Source of the DNA: Prunus persica
Lineage: Eukaryota; Streptophyta; Magnoliopsida; Rosales; Rosaceae
NCBI RefSeq assembly: GCF_000346465.2
Contig: NC_034016.1
Coordinates: 4,416,935-4,480,934 of the forward strand
Direction of reading: 5' to 3'
Length of the DNA stretch: 64,000 nt
Part shown: positions 35,035-46,589 of the stretch, one piece after another
Position numbering within the stretch: position 1 is the stretch's first letter
Layout of the letters: each line of letters begins with the position of its first letter
Made by a program: the position numbers and the translations under genes
The notes under the pieces: model-generated
Told to the model about the DNA's origin: nothing
What the model saw: the letters and a program-made list of their open reading frames with translations, nothing else
Databases searched by the model: none

Positions 35035-35225
35035 CTAAAAGAATCTGTCACTTCTCACAGCTTCCACAAAGGCTTCATGAAGTTCTTGTGTCCAACGCAT
35101 TCTGGGTTTGGTTGGAGGTGCAGTGGACAATGGATCGGGGCTGGGACGAAATTCTTCAGATTGAACTGGCTGATGCTGTTGAATCTGGGGCGGGTGCACA
35201 AGGATATCAGAATATGGATTGCACT
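35035..35225 (-). pseudogene. Captured fragment of a PHR1-like (MYB-CC) transcription factor gene
   Basis: The minus strand from about 35203 reads LVHPPQIQQHQPVQSEEF, then PDPLSTAPPTKPRMRWTQEL, then HEAFVEAV, then a stop at 35035-35037. KPRMRWTxELHExFVEAV is the start of the GARP/MYB DNA-binding domain of PHR1-like phosphate-starvation regulators, preceded by the usual Gln/Pro/Ser-rich linker. GTGAGA directly after EA looks like the original exon's donor site, so the fragment was copied from genomic DNA. The rest of the DNA-binding domain and the coiled coil are absent. It has no function as a protein. Confidence 0.82.
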
Positions 35226-35273
35226 TGAGTCAGATTCTTGAAAGAAAATGAGAGGGAGAGAAGAATAAGATGG

Positions 35274-35278
<5 letters not shown>

Positions 35279-35319
<41 letters not shown>
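35279..35319 (+). repeat. (GA)n microsatellite
   Basis: About 20 GA units inside the MULE, followed by a longer purine-rich tract to about 35420. Confidence 0.9.
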
Positions 35320-35937
35320 CAGATCTAGAGAGAAACGGGGAGAGGAGAAAGAAAAGAGAGGGAGGAAGAAGAAGGAAAAGGAAAAAGAATTTTTTTTTTA
35401 AAAAAAAGAGAAAGAGAGAAGAAATCATGATTTTACATTTTCTTTATTATTTTTTGGTATTGTCCTTGTAAAATGACAAACTTACCTTTATAATTAACAG
35501 AAAATTAGATGGAAGTCTAAAAACTTGACGACAGGGGCTAAATTGACCATTTAAAATAATTCAATGACTAAATTGGCTGAAAAAATAATTCATGTTGGCA
35601 TTTCGACAGTCGATATAGTTTAAAGGGTATTCGATAGTTTATTCTTAATTAAATAATAATAATATGATAAATTTACAACTTTTCATATTTGAAAAAAATT
35701 AAAATTAAAAAAAAATTAGATAATAGATCTTATTTTTATAAAACACAATTACCCATTATTATTTTTAATTTTAAAATAAATTTTAAAAATTTTAGAAAAA
35801 ATCTCTCGTAGTCGCGAAAGAGGGTGCAGTGTTGAGATTAATATATTAAACGCTGCGTTTGTATGCCAAAACTCGTAAGAACATAAAAATCTTGCTCAAC
35901 GGATAAAACTGGCCGGGGGAAAGCTACGCTGCAAAGA

Positions 35938-35991
35938 ATGGTCGATTCCAAGGTCCTTTAGACAGAGCTCATGAGGTGCTCCTCAAGATAA
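35938..35991 (+). promoter_or_regulatory. Two upstream ORFs in the leader of the S1-protein gene
   Basis: ATG at 35938 opens a 7-codon frame ending TAG at 35961. ATG at 35971 opens a 6-codon frame ending TAA at 35991, 12 nt before the main ATG at 36003. If both are within the mRNA, they would lower initiation at the main start. The transcription start was not located. Confidence 0.5.
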
Positions 35992-36002
35992 AGAAAAAAG
36001 AT

Positions 36003-39000
36003 ATGCCAGTCCTTGTTCACCCCTGTAAGTCTTTCTCCTTCCCCGACTCATCTCTGCAGCTTAACAATTTGAACATACCAAACAGAGCGCTTGCAAGCAT
36101 CCCCAAATACTCAATTGCAAAGCGTCCAAGTTATAGCTCATTTTCCACTATTGGGTTGTCTAAAAGACTGAAAATTTCTAGGAATTTACCCATTTGGGGA
36201 AGCAAGCGCATTGCTTTTTGCTCTAGGAGTGATGTATATGACGTTTTTTCGAGTACCCATTTGGCCAATAAGTCCGAAGGAGATGTAGTTGAAGAGAATG
36301 AAGAGCTTGAGTTGCTAGATAAGCCTTCCCCTATGCCTATTAATAATGGGTCTGTTTCAGAAGTAGATAAGGATTCTGAAAAACTTGATAATGATTCTGA
36401 GAAGCTTCATAAAGACGAGGCCTTAGCGCCTTTCTTGAAGTTTTTCACGCCAAGAGATTCTGCAGATGGAGATGGGGTAGAAGAAAAGGGAGGTGAGATA
36501 GGAGTTTTTGAGGAAAAAAGTGAATTGGATGATGAAAATGAGGAAGATGAGAAGGTTAATGTTGAGTACTATGAACCAAAACCGGGTGATTTTGTGATTG
36601 GCGTTGTTGTTTCGGGCAATGAAAATAAACTTGACGTGAATGTAGGAGCAGACTTATTAGGTACAATGTTGACTAAGGAGGTGCTGCCTTTGTATGACAA
36701 AGAGATGGACTACTTGTTATGTGATACGGATTATGATGCTGAAAAATTTATGGTTAGAGGGAAGATGGGAATTGTGAAAACTGAAGCTGTGGATGGGGGA
36801 GCAATTCCAGGGAGGCCTGTTGTTGAAACTGGAACTGTTTTGTTTGCTGAGGTTCTTGGAAGAACGCTTAGTGGTAGGCCTTTGCTTTCAACTAGACGAC
36901 TCTTCCGGCGAATTGCTTGGCATCGAGTGAGGCAGGTTCTTATCTTGCTTTTTCCTTTTTCTGTTTAGTGAATATGGCAACTTATATGGTCAATTTAAGT
37001 GGTTGCTGCATGACTTCTTATGAGCTTTTTCGGAATATGTTGCCTCTGTCGCTGCATCTTAGGGACCATATTTATATCTTATAGGTTTTTAGGAACCATA
37101 CACTTTTGTTATCAAGATTCATGAACTTGATTTTCTCTTTACAACTACTTTGTTGGTGGCTGCATTTAGCTCATAATATCTTGCAGTGTTAAAGTTTGGT
37201 GAGGATGTAATCCAAACTTTCTTTGAAACTTTTCTACTTGTTATACAGATAAAACAACTGAATGAACCTATTGAAGTTACAATTACAGAATGGAATACCG
37301 GAGGCCTTCTTACAAGAATTGAGGTTTGTGTCTGGCTTTTGAACATTGCTAAATGCAGTCGTTTCAAGCCTAACATTTCTACAATTTGGTTCTTCAGGGT
37401 CTGCGAGCTTTCCTCCCAAAAGCTGAGTTATTGAGTAAAGTGAACAACTTCACTGAACTCAAAGAGAATGTAAGTTGATGGTTGTGATGAATTTTATATA
37501 TTTATTGTTTCATGTAATGTTATTCATTTAGCTACTTTTCAGGTATGATTTGTATTTCTTTATGTTGATGCATTCAACCCATCAATCAATTCTAATATCA
37601 TGTATGCACTGGAACTATTTATTGCTAGAACACTTTAAGTATGTGAAATGCATGAGTTCTATAACTTCTATGAGATGCCATCAGTATTATCAAGAGAAGA
37701 TAGTACAAGAAAAATAGTTGGACGTTCTACAACATCAGTGGAGCTTGTGTTTACTGTAAGCACTTGTAATCACTGGACATAATCCATTAGACTCTGTTTT
37801 CTTACAACCGGTGTTTCATAATGATATGGGCATGCTTGACTTGACTTGACTTGACTATGCTACTTGACTTGACTCTGTTTTCTTACAGCCAATTTCAAGA
37901 GTCATTAGCTACTTGACTTGACTTGACTTGACTATGCTAATAATGGGGTCCATGACTTAGTCACTATGTACTTGCAAAGATTTGTTTTGTTAGTCTGCTT
38001 CTTACACATTCTGTTTCCTAATGGTGTAGGTGGGATGCCAGATGCATGTGCAGATTACTCGCATGGATGAAGCTAAGAATGACTTAGTATTGAGTGAGAA
38101 AGAAGCTTGGGTGAGTTTCATATTTGAAATTTAATTTATTCTTGCTCTTTTGTTGCATGCAATGTTCTCTCATTGTTTGTTCTTAGATTTTATGTTTTTA
38201 TTTTTCTTAAAAACTAACCTCAGTCGGCAATATAATGTTGCAGGAAATGTTACACCTTAAAGAAGGAACACTTTTAGAAGGAACAATTAAGAAACTTTTT
38301 CCATATGGAGCCCAAGTGAGGATAGGCGAAACTAACAGGAGGTAAAGGACTTTCAAACTTACCTCAAAATTAGACTGGCTATATGGTTTCCCTGATTTTA
38401 CCACTTTTTAAAGAAATGATGTATGCGTGTGGTGTACATTTCAAAGATTAGAAACACCAGGACATGAAAATAAAATTGTATGGGGTTTTCTTCGAAAAGT
38501 ATCTACATGCATGGAAAAGATGAGAAGATGACTTTAATCTTCAGAAAGGAAATGAAATTTCCAAATTTTAAACTGTAAAGGCATGCAATTTTGTACCATT
38601 TTCACCTAGCAAGTTGTGGCAATGAGAGAATGAGTTATGAGTTGTCCTCAAAACTTTGAAGAACTTCTGCTCATTCTTGAAGATTAAAACACATAAGAAA
38701 TGTATCATAAAGACATTATTGTGGCAGTGAGAATGTAAGTTGAAATAACTTGAAATGTATCATAGACTTTTTCTGCTTCCTCTAATGTAGATAGAGCCAT
38801 GCAAGTTGAAATAACTTGAAATGGAGATAATCTTATCATTCAGTATGCTGGACGCACCTGCTAGGTTTCCTTTTTGTTATATTTTGTTTGAAGACTTCTT
38901 TTTCGTCCGAGTATAAAAGTTCTATGTAGTTGTCATTTCCTACTTACACCAGTTCTTGTGTCCACTTGGATCAATATTCTATTCAATTGTGTACTAATTA

Positions 39001-40764
39001 TAAAATGCCACCCAGGTTGGTTCCTTGACTCTCTATTTTTTGGTAAAGAGGGGGGCTAGAAATTAGAGTTTAGATGGCGATAAACTTCTGAATGTCAACA
39101 GAACCTTGTAGGGAAACTTTTTGTGCGGTCACATTGTCAATAAAAAGTATAATATTCCTCAGGCTTATTCTTGTTGAATTTTATTGATTATATAATATCT
39201 TGATTGCATCAATTTGTATCCAAGACTATAGATGTATCAAACAAGCGAAATATGTGTCTCCTGTTTTCACTGGTGGATCGACAATTTGAACCTTCTTATT
39301 GTTTCTCAGTGGCTTGCTGCACATATCAAACATGACTCGTGGTCGAATTACCTCTGTCAGTGACATACTTAAGGTTAATGAGAAGATCAAAGTTCTGGTT
39401 GTGAAGTCAATGTTTCCTGACAAAATATCTCTCAGGTATGCAAGGGGATGAGATGCTTAAATTTCAGTTCATTCATATTCCATACATTTGTGGTTGAGAA
39501 AATCTCCGTGATCTTTTTTCCTAGTAAATTCATAGTGCTTTGGGCTATTCTGTAGCAATGTTTTCAACACGGGACCTAACTGGCTGATCCAATCTATCAA
39601 ACAGGGAACTGGTCACACTTCCAATTTAGGCATAATGTATGACCCATTTTTGGTCAAATCATGAATTGAACCAGATTGACCAAAAGTTTGACCATTAAAC
39701 TGGTGACTCGTTCTGGTTTTTTTGACCCAGTCAAGATCTCTATTCCATATTCCATAAAATAATAAAACTGGTCTTTTCGGGAAAAGGAATGCATAAAGGG
39801 ACATGAGAACGGACCTAAATAACAACTGACCAACCTCTTTGTGTTATCATTGTGTCATTTATTATTTAAAAGAGATCTTTTCTTAGTTATATATTTCTTT
39901 CTTTGCCAAGAGAATCACATTGCTTCAGTTATTTGTTGGCCACAAAAATAAATTATTTGATGCCTTGGCAGTCCAGGCCATAATTGATGCTAACTCTTTC
40001 TTTTTCTTGGCAGTCTAGGCCCTAAACTCTGATTCTCTATGTAGGTTGATCATAAATGGATGATCATTCTGTTGAATTTGCCCATCATGTTGTGACTACA
40101 TTTTAAAAGTCATGTACTATAATTCATAACAGATTATCAGTTTACATAACGAACTGCAGAGCTTAATCATGCAGCATAAAATGTTTAAACAGATATCAGT
40201 AACTGAGAAATGCATTAAGGTGAATCAGTTTTTATTTTTTTCCCCCAACGGAAAGTACTTTATGATGAATAGATTGCTTGGAATGGTGGCAGTTTTCAGT
40301 TTGCCACTTAGGGCTCCTCTGGTTCCAAAGTTATCCTCATGAACTAGCTAATGTCTTTGCTGATTTCCTTTTCCTTTTTCTTTTCCATTGAATTCATATT
40401 GTTGAACAATCCTAACTGATACAAATTCAATTTTGCTTGGCTTACAGCACTGCTGAACTTGAAAGTGAACCTGGCCTCTTTTTATTAAACAGAGAGGTAT
40501 TTAAATTGTTCTTTCTGCTCAGAAATGAAATTACTCGTTTGGTCTGAGAATTGCTTGCATAACGAGTTGTGATCTTAATAGAAAATTTCTTCCTTCTGGC
40601 AGCAAGTACTTTCAGAGGCTGAAATGATGGCAAAGAAGTACAGGCAAAAGCTGCCTGCTGTTCCCGGCAATCGTAAGTCAGAATCCCCTCAAAGCGATGC
40701 TCTACCTTTTGATAAATTAAGCATGTATGCAAATTGGAAGTGGTTCAAATTTGAAAAGGAGTAA
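36003..40764 (+). CDS. PDE338: Chloroplast S1-domain RNA-binding protein, PDE338/RLSB-like (531 residues, 8 exons)
   Basis: Exons are 36003-36935, 37249-37323, 37398-37469, 38030-38110, 38244-38341, 39310-39435, 40448-40496 and 40603-40764. All junctions are GT/AG and the joined frame is 1,596 nt without a break. Residues 1-80 are rich in Ser, Arg and Lys with few acids, as a chloroplast transit peptide. An acidic linker follows (about 90-185). Then come S1/OB-type segments: PGDFVIGVVVSGNENKLDVN (about 194 onward), PIEVTITEWNTGGLLTRIEG (about 318) and GTLLEGTIKKLFPYGAQVRI (about 395) with GLLHISNMTRGRI. The C-terminus is YANWKWFKFEKE. S1 domains bind RNA. The closest family I recall is PDE338 (RLSB), which binds rbcL mRNA in plastids; SRRP1 and pTAC10 are alternatives, so the symbol is less certain than the family. 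The start is the first ATG of the frame; codons upstream of it have no ATG. A transposon nest ends about 150 bp upstream. Confidence 0.88.
37840..37935 (+). repeat. TTGAC pentanucleotide repeat in intron 3
   Basis: Two clusters of ACTTGACTTGACTTGACT separated by about 50 bp, inside the intron between exons 3 and 4 of the S1-protein gene. Confidence 0.8.
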
Positions 40765-41209
40765 GAACGAAGCTGATGCTTATAGTTGCCCTGTGATACT
40801 GGCAATTTAAAAAAGCACTATTAAACTTTTCCATCCTTCTCGAAGCCATGCATCCCTCGAGAGGTAAAAAGAGCAAAATATTTTGTTTTAGGAGTAGTCT
40901 TAGATTGGTTTATTTACTTCATTTACCTCATGACCCGTTAGAAAATGTGCAGAACCAAAAAGTATGAGATGCTTACAGCAGAAAACATGATTATCAGTTT
41001 GAGTATTCTCATGAATTTTGTAAATCGTAATTTGTTATTTCCTCTTTTCTTTTCCATTTTTCTCTTGTTATCTGAGTCTCCGGAGCATTCATTTGATTAT
41101 TGTAATCTGATTCTTCACCCATGAAACTGATTTTAACTCGCTTCCCAACCAACAAGCTCTACTGAATTGGGCTGTGTAATGATGTTTTGCACTTGGTATA
41201 TACATGCAC
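40765..41209. other. 3' flank of the S1-protein gene
   Basis: AT-rich sequence that probably includes the 3' untranslated region. No clear poly(A) signal was singled out. Confidence 0.4.
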
Positions 41210-41900
41210 TAGGTCATCATTCGGCCCGCAGGGCCCGACCTGCTCTAAGATTGGTTAGAGTTTGATCTTAGGTTTTGGAACTTTTGGCCCCTCCTCGGTC
41301 CGGTCCAACAAGGCCTACCCATGACCAAGCTCAAGTAATCCCGCTCATTGCCTTGTTTTTGGCTTCCCCTTATATTGCCTTATTTCCATTCTAAACATTT
41401 ACGTAAATGAGTTTAGAAAGTAAATAAGGAAGTAACCCTCATTTGGATTCAATGAAAAAAAAACTAGAAAATCCAATTCCCAACTAATCAAAATATGAAA
41501 AATTCAATTTTAGTATAAGATATAATTTATACCAATATTGATACTCCCAATAAGTCAATGTATACTTTATATTAAAATCTCATAAAATCATGTTTGATTA
41601 TTTAAGTTGTAAAGAATATAAGCAGCCAAAAATATCATTGAAAACATTAGAATTTCAGAAGTCCATTTTTCATACTTGGTCTGATTTTGATAGAAAACAA
41701 TTTTTCAAGTATGATATGTAGTAATAAGGCAAGGCAATATAAGACAAAAAAAATAAAGGCAATCGGTGGCCCGGCCTGGTCCGAAAAGCCCACTTAGGCC
41801 CTACCCTATAGGCAAGCTCAGACTGATCCCTTTCAAATCTTGGCCTGGCCTGAAAAAGGAACCCTCTATTACAAGGCCCGGCCCGATGACGAACCCTCTA
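41210..41900. mobile_element. Non-autonomous hAT-like element with GGCCC-rich ends
   Basis: The left end TAGGTCATCATTCGGCCCGC and the reverse complement of the right end TAGAGGGTTCGTCATCGGGC share a TAG start and the CATC(ATT)CGGGCC/CGGCCC core. Both ends are followed by GGCCC/GGCCT-rich blocks, with AT-rich sequence between. There is no coding capacity. A clean 8-bp duplication was not seen (ACATGCAC versus TTACAACA), so the superfamily is tentative. Confidence 0.5.
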
Positions 41901-44217
41901 TTACAACATGAAATTCTATTTTTAAATCCCACGTACATTTGGTGCCTATGATTGGATTAGATTGTATTGGTTAACTCACAAGATTCAAGTATGCTAATAT
42001 CCTATCATTTTGTGGGGATTTAAAGGATACATTTCCCTCTTGATTAATCTTCTACCTTTAACTTGGGCAAAATTTGGTATTTGGCTTCTGTTTCTTCCTT
42101 CAACATGTCTTGAGTTATCCAATTTCAATCTTTAGCACCAAATATGGCCAGAGATAGATATAGAACTCAAAGAAATCTTTTCACTTGGAAATTTAAGCAC
42201 TCTTTTTGTTATTTGGTCACTCCTTTCCACCCGTTTGACTATTATCTTTAATCCCAACTCAAAACTCAGAGTTGGGATACTCCCATTGAATACTCAGGTT
42301 TGCTCATCTCTGATAATTAAAATGCACTCTTTTCTTCTTCTTTATTATTATTTAGTTCTTGTTTTTTTTTCTGTTTCCTTATTCTTAGTGTGGTCTTCAA
42401 GTGGCAATGATAAATTTTAACTTGCTTGGTTCCTTTCAGTTTCAGCTCAAATTTGGCTTCTAGTAGTGATATAGGTTTTGTTGGTAGGACGACCAAAGTA
42501 GTTGGTTAAACAATTCCAAACCTAATTCAAAATCTTCAAATTTTTATTCATCCATGTTATGAATTTCTCTGATTAAAATTGGTAGCCAAATTTGTGAGTA
42601 ATTTGATGTTCCTCTCGATGTTGGAAATCTAAGGCTTCAACTTGATTAGAATGTGCTAGGCCTATCCTTATGACAACAAACAAACCCTAGTTTATAAATA
42701 ACAATACCTCTTTCCATCACATATTTAAACAGATGGCAGAAGCTGCAGAATTCCACCTGTACTAGAGAACAAAATCAAGGATAACTATGAAGTTAAAAAA
42801 AATAATAATAATAAGAAAAATACAGACAAAATGAAAGGTTCAAGAAGAGTTAAAACAAGACAAATTTGGATACACAGAATCTCTGTTCTTAAGAGTGATG
42901 ACTAAATTAATGTATTATTTGTTGTTGTTTAGTCATTAAAAAGGCTTGGAAAAGAATCTGAAAAAAAAAACATATTTATGAAATGAAAATTTTCATATTG
43001 ACCCAAAAGGTCTTCATTTTCTTGACCCACAGCAGGATTCCAGTAAGATGTCTATTACCAACCCCAGCCTACTAATTAAGAAAATTAATTTATTTGCTAT
43101 ATTAGGGCACATACATTTGATCATAATTAGTCGGCAGCTCTTTTTGTCTTCTTCATGTTTTCTACTATTTCTTTAAGATTTATTTATTTATTTATTTTTA
43201 TTTGTAGTGAAATTGCTTTAAAATAAAATATCCCTAGACCAGGTTCAGGTTGTCATATGCCCTAAATAATTAGGGTTTGGGGCTCCATGAATTAAATTAA
43301 AAGACCCACAGGTCACCAAAAACAGCTTGGGTTGGGTTGCCAAATGTGATTATGAGGCGAGCCTTGTTTGGCCGCATACGACGTAAATTTGTCTGTGGAG
43401 TGGGATTTCAAGATTTTATAATGATACATGATCCTTTAGGATCTTTACTTGCATTTGAAGATTAATACAAGTGTAATTAAACAGTTCTTGATTAATACAA
43501 GTGGAGAAATAAGCAAAGATTAGTATATAGTTCAAAATTTTGATCTTCTCCAGTATAACAAATGAACAATTGCTGGCATTTCGTGATGATTTTAATAAAA
43601 AATTGATGTAGAATTTAGTACCAAAAGTACACGAGATCCTGAGCTTGAATCAGTAGCAGAGTTAGAATTTTCGAACTTCACAAAATAAAATACAACTTAT
43701 AATGAGTGATTTCACTACTAATAATATTGAGACCTTTTATATAAAGCATCACACCTATCCTATCGTAGTATAAAACCTCAGACCTATCGAACTATAGAGG
43801 TGCATTATACTTAGAATTCAATCCTTGATGATATAATGTTATTAGTGATAATATTAGAACAATATTTTTAAATACTTGCAGACCCAGGTCCATGCTGGTA
43901 GGCTAGCTCAAGTCCACTCCTACATTGGGCACTGACGACCCAGGAAAAATTAAACATAGAACCATCTTTTTAGAGGACGATAAAGCTCACAACTAATTTT
44001 CTAATGTACACCTTGTTCAAATTAAATTTTAATATATTAGTACCCTTAATTTGAATATTATATACAGAGCAAAACAACAGTACAATTATTAATATATTAT
44101 TTCAATTATTTTTGACTTATGTTCATTTTCCTAAATCCTCAGAATTCATCGCAGGTGCAGGTGAAGGATAAGGTCATAAACTTAAATATATATTTTTGGA
44201 CATCATCAGTGCATCTA
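41901..44217. other. Intergenic
   Basis: About 2.3 kb of AT-rich sequence. Short open frames (for example 42235-42420) carry no recognisable domain. No RNA gene was seen. Confidence 0.4.
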
Positions 44218-44506
44218 TCTATATATATAAAGCAAAAGGCAGAGAATGGTGAAACATTCAAAATACCAAAAAATGCCCTTGGTTAATGCAAACATTAAGA
44301 ATTGAAATTATTAATTAAATGAGAATAATATAGTAAATTCACAATTTTTTGTATTAAAAAAAATTAAAATTAAAAAAAAATTCAGATAATGGATCCTATT
44401 TTTATGGAACACAAATATCCATTATCTTTTTTAATTCTAAAATAAATTTAAATTTTTTTAAAAAAAAAACCTCTCGCATGCGCGGAAGCGCGTGCAGAGA
44501 GGCTAG
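44218..44506 (+). mobile_element. Short non-autonomous Helitron, copy 3 (289 bp)
   Basis: It starts TCTATATATATAAAGC after an A and ends GCAGAGAGGCTAG before a T, with a GCATGCGCGGAAGCGCGTGC hairpin before the CTAG. It is very similar to copy 1 along its whole length. Confidence 0.8.
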
Positions 44507-44609
44507 TGGATTAATTATACGTGAAACTTAAGGAATATGAACCTGCATTTCATTAATATCTAATTACATGCTCTCTTTTTTTTTTTTTTAAAGATATTTA
44601 ATTATACTT

Positions 44610-44830
44610 GATTTTATATAACAGTCCTGATCTCTTGGACTCCTGTAGTCCAAGAGATTTATGGTCACTCACCGTTGGATGTAAATTCAACGGTTGACTT
44701 GAATCGAGTAATAATCATTTATGTCATATTGCATTTATATATATCATTTTGAACCATTGGATTAATATCCAACGGTGGGTGACCACAATCTCTTAGACTC
44801 CTGTGGTCCAAGAGATCGAGTATAAAATCC
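44610..44830. mobile_element. Foldback MITE, about 220 bp
   Basis: Arms of about 65-80 bp face each other: GATCTCTTGGACTCCTGTAG...CACCGTTGGAT on the left, and in reverse complement GATCTCTTGGACCACAGGAG...CACCGTTGGAT on the right. The left arm tip also forms its own hairpin (CTCTTGGACT...AGTCCAAGAG). The core between the arms is AT-rich. A target-site duplication could not be set with confidence. Confidence 0.7.
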
Positions 44831-45333
44831 CATCATTGGTTGACTCTTCTTGGTATTTGAAAATTTTCATATGGTTTTGGCCACCTATCCTTAACTTAAT
44901 GGATTTTAATCACTTGTGGCTTAAGTTTAGCTGACATGTGTAGTGAATGGACTATCTCACTTACGATGGATCTCAATCAATTTCACCCTCTCCTGTAGAA
45001 CCAATTCCCCAAATATACTAGACGTAGATACTTTCCTTCCCGTATTATGCATGATTACTAATCAAAAGTTCATCTACATTAATTTCACTTGGAAATTAAG
45101 AGTATTTTTTTTTAAGAGATCGAGATAAATATAGTAAATAGACATCTTAATTACTAGGGTTGAGCAACCAAACCAAGATGTAACGGAAGAGAGATTTCTA
45201 TCACTGAACAAACGTTATCGACGATTACTTCAACTGACTATGATCGATTTATTGAAAAATTAGTTATGTGGTTCCAATTTCGATGAGAATCGGTGGCCTT
45301 CGTCAAGAACTAAATCCAATGGCCTTTATTCAT

Positions 45334-45339
<6 letters not shown>

Positions 45340-45365
<26 letters not shown>
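45340..45365 (+). repeat. (GA)n microsatellite
   Basis: About 13 GA units. Confidence 0.85.
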
Positions 45366-45368
<3 letters not shown>

Positions 45369-45602
45369 GGTAAGATTAGGGTTGATTTTTACATACCTTC
45401 GTTTGGTTTAGTTAACTGAAGGTTTGAGGATTTATGAGCTAGGCACTGATAACTGGTTGAATTTAACAAAAAATAAAAGCACCAAAATTAGTCCGGCTGG
45501 CTCAGGTCGACTGGTTTGGCCAGTTTTTCGATCCCAACACCCAACCCTATTAATTACCAACCATAAAACAACATCAACCATGATACATGTATGGATAAGG
45601 AA

Positions 45603-45750
45603 GTGTCATGCTAGAGAGACTAACTTTATATATCAACTTGTGTATCATTTCTCTAATAAAGGTGGAGCCTACCAATACAATGGTTCTCACTCTCTATTAA
45701 AGAGATGATACATAAATTAATATATAAAGTTGATCTCCCTAACATTTTTC
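45603..45750. mobile_element. Foldback MITE with 9-bp duplication (148 bp)
   Basis: GATAAGGAA flanks both sides (45594-45602 and 45751-45759). The element is nearly all inverted repeat: GAGAGACTAACTTTATATATCAAC...GTATCATTTCTCTAATA faces GTATCATCTCTTTAATAG and GGGAGATCAACTTTATATATTAA in reverse complement. A 9-bp duplication suggests a Mutator-type family. Confidence 0.8.
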
Positions 45751-46374
45751 GATAAGGAATTCTAAAACAAATAGTACCTTTTTTTTTTTTTTTTTTCTTT
45801 CTATGTTTTCATGTGGAACATAATTTCATAATGTTGTGGTCACATATATGATGTAGAATATATGCCAGAGATAATTGAGGTGCAACTTGATAGGCGTAAT
45901 TAGCTCATAAACAACAAAATGCAATCTTTGCACATGTATGGGCTCTGAGTTTCAATTTGGACCCATAACGGATGTTTAAAAGAGAATTGCAAAACAAGTC
46001 AAACACATCATGCCGTACATATGAATTTTTTTAGGCGAAATAATATAATTTGCTACTTCAAAACACCGGTTTAACCTATTTGGACAGACTAATATCAAGT
46101 ACACTTGTTAAACTATTAAAATCATCATCACATACCAAGAAAATAAAGGGCATAATCAATTTATATTACTGGCCATTTTCTTTTGTTTCTTTGCAGTACC
46201 AAGAAGTATCATATTGGAAGCGGAATTTTATAAAAGCTTGTTTGTCAGTATCAGTTTATACAGACACATTAATCAAAGCCTAAACTCTATTCAAAATAGC
46301 TGGTTTAGCAAGCACTATATATACTTCAGTGTACATACTTTTAGAAGACAGTGAAAGAAAAAAAAAAAAAAAAG

Positions 46375-46482
46375 ATGTTAAAATGACTATCTTCAAATAA
46401 GATGTTAAATGTTAAAATGACTATCTTCATAGATAATTTTTTGAAATGTTAAAATGACTATCTTCAAATAAGATGTTAAATG
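46375..46482 (+). repeat. Short tandem repeat of GTTAAAATGACTATCTTCA
   Basis: Three copies of a unit containing ATGTTAAAATGACTATCTTC(AAATAAG) within about 105 bp; the middle copy is variant. Confidence 0.8.
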
Positions 46483-46589
46483 TTTTTTTTTTATTTTATT
46501 TGAACAAACTTTTGTGGAGATGATCTATGAATGATGACATCAAAAATAAACAATGTGAAATGGTCCACATAAGGGTGTGTATAAAATAA

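Larger units (their letters stand above)
32623..35644. mobile_element. Pack-MULE-like element carrying two host gene fragments
   Basis: The ends are about 110-bp imperfect terminal inverted repeats: GGGTAAACTGCCGAATACCC... and, in reverse complement, GAATAAACTATCGAATACCC..., both continuing through CTATATCGACT, TCGAAATG, GAATTATTTTTTC and AAATGGTCAATTTA. The element is flanked by TTAATTAAA. No transposase is present. Inside are a PIP5K-gene fragment (32762-33130, plus), a copia insertion (33140-34936), a PHR1-like fragment (35035-35225, minus) and a (GA)n tract (35279-35319). Terminal inverted repeats, a 9-bp duplication and captured gene pieces fit the Pack-MULE definition. Confidence 0.85.
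32525..35850 (+). mobile_element. Helitron copy 2, head to tail with copy 1, split by a MULE
   Basis: Directly after the CTAG of copy 1 the same sequence restarts (TATATATAAAGTAAAAGGTAGAG) and runs to 32622. It is interrupted by the MULE at 32623-35644 and resumes at 35645 through an AT-rich part to a diverged end (CTCTCGTAGTCGCGAAAGAGGGTGCAG, about 35802-35830). The initial TC is missing. Head-to-tail Helitron insertion is a known behaviour of the superfamily. Confidence 0.7.

Noticed and set aside
35976..36002. Earlier start for the S1-domain protein
   Set aside because: The codon at 35976 is GTG; the first ATG of that frame is at 36003 and gives a good transit peptide.
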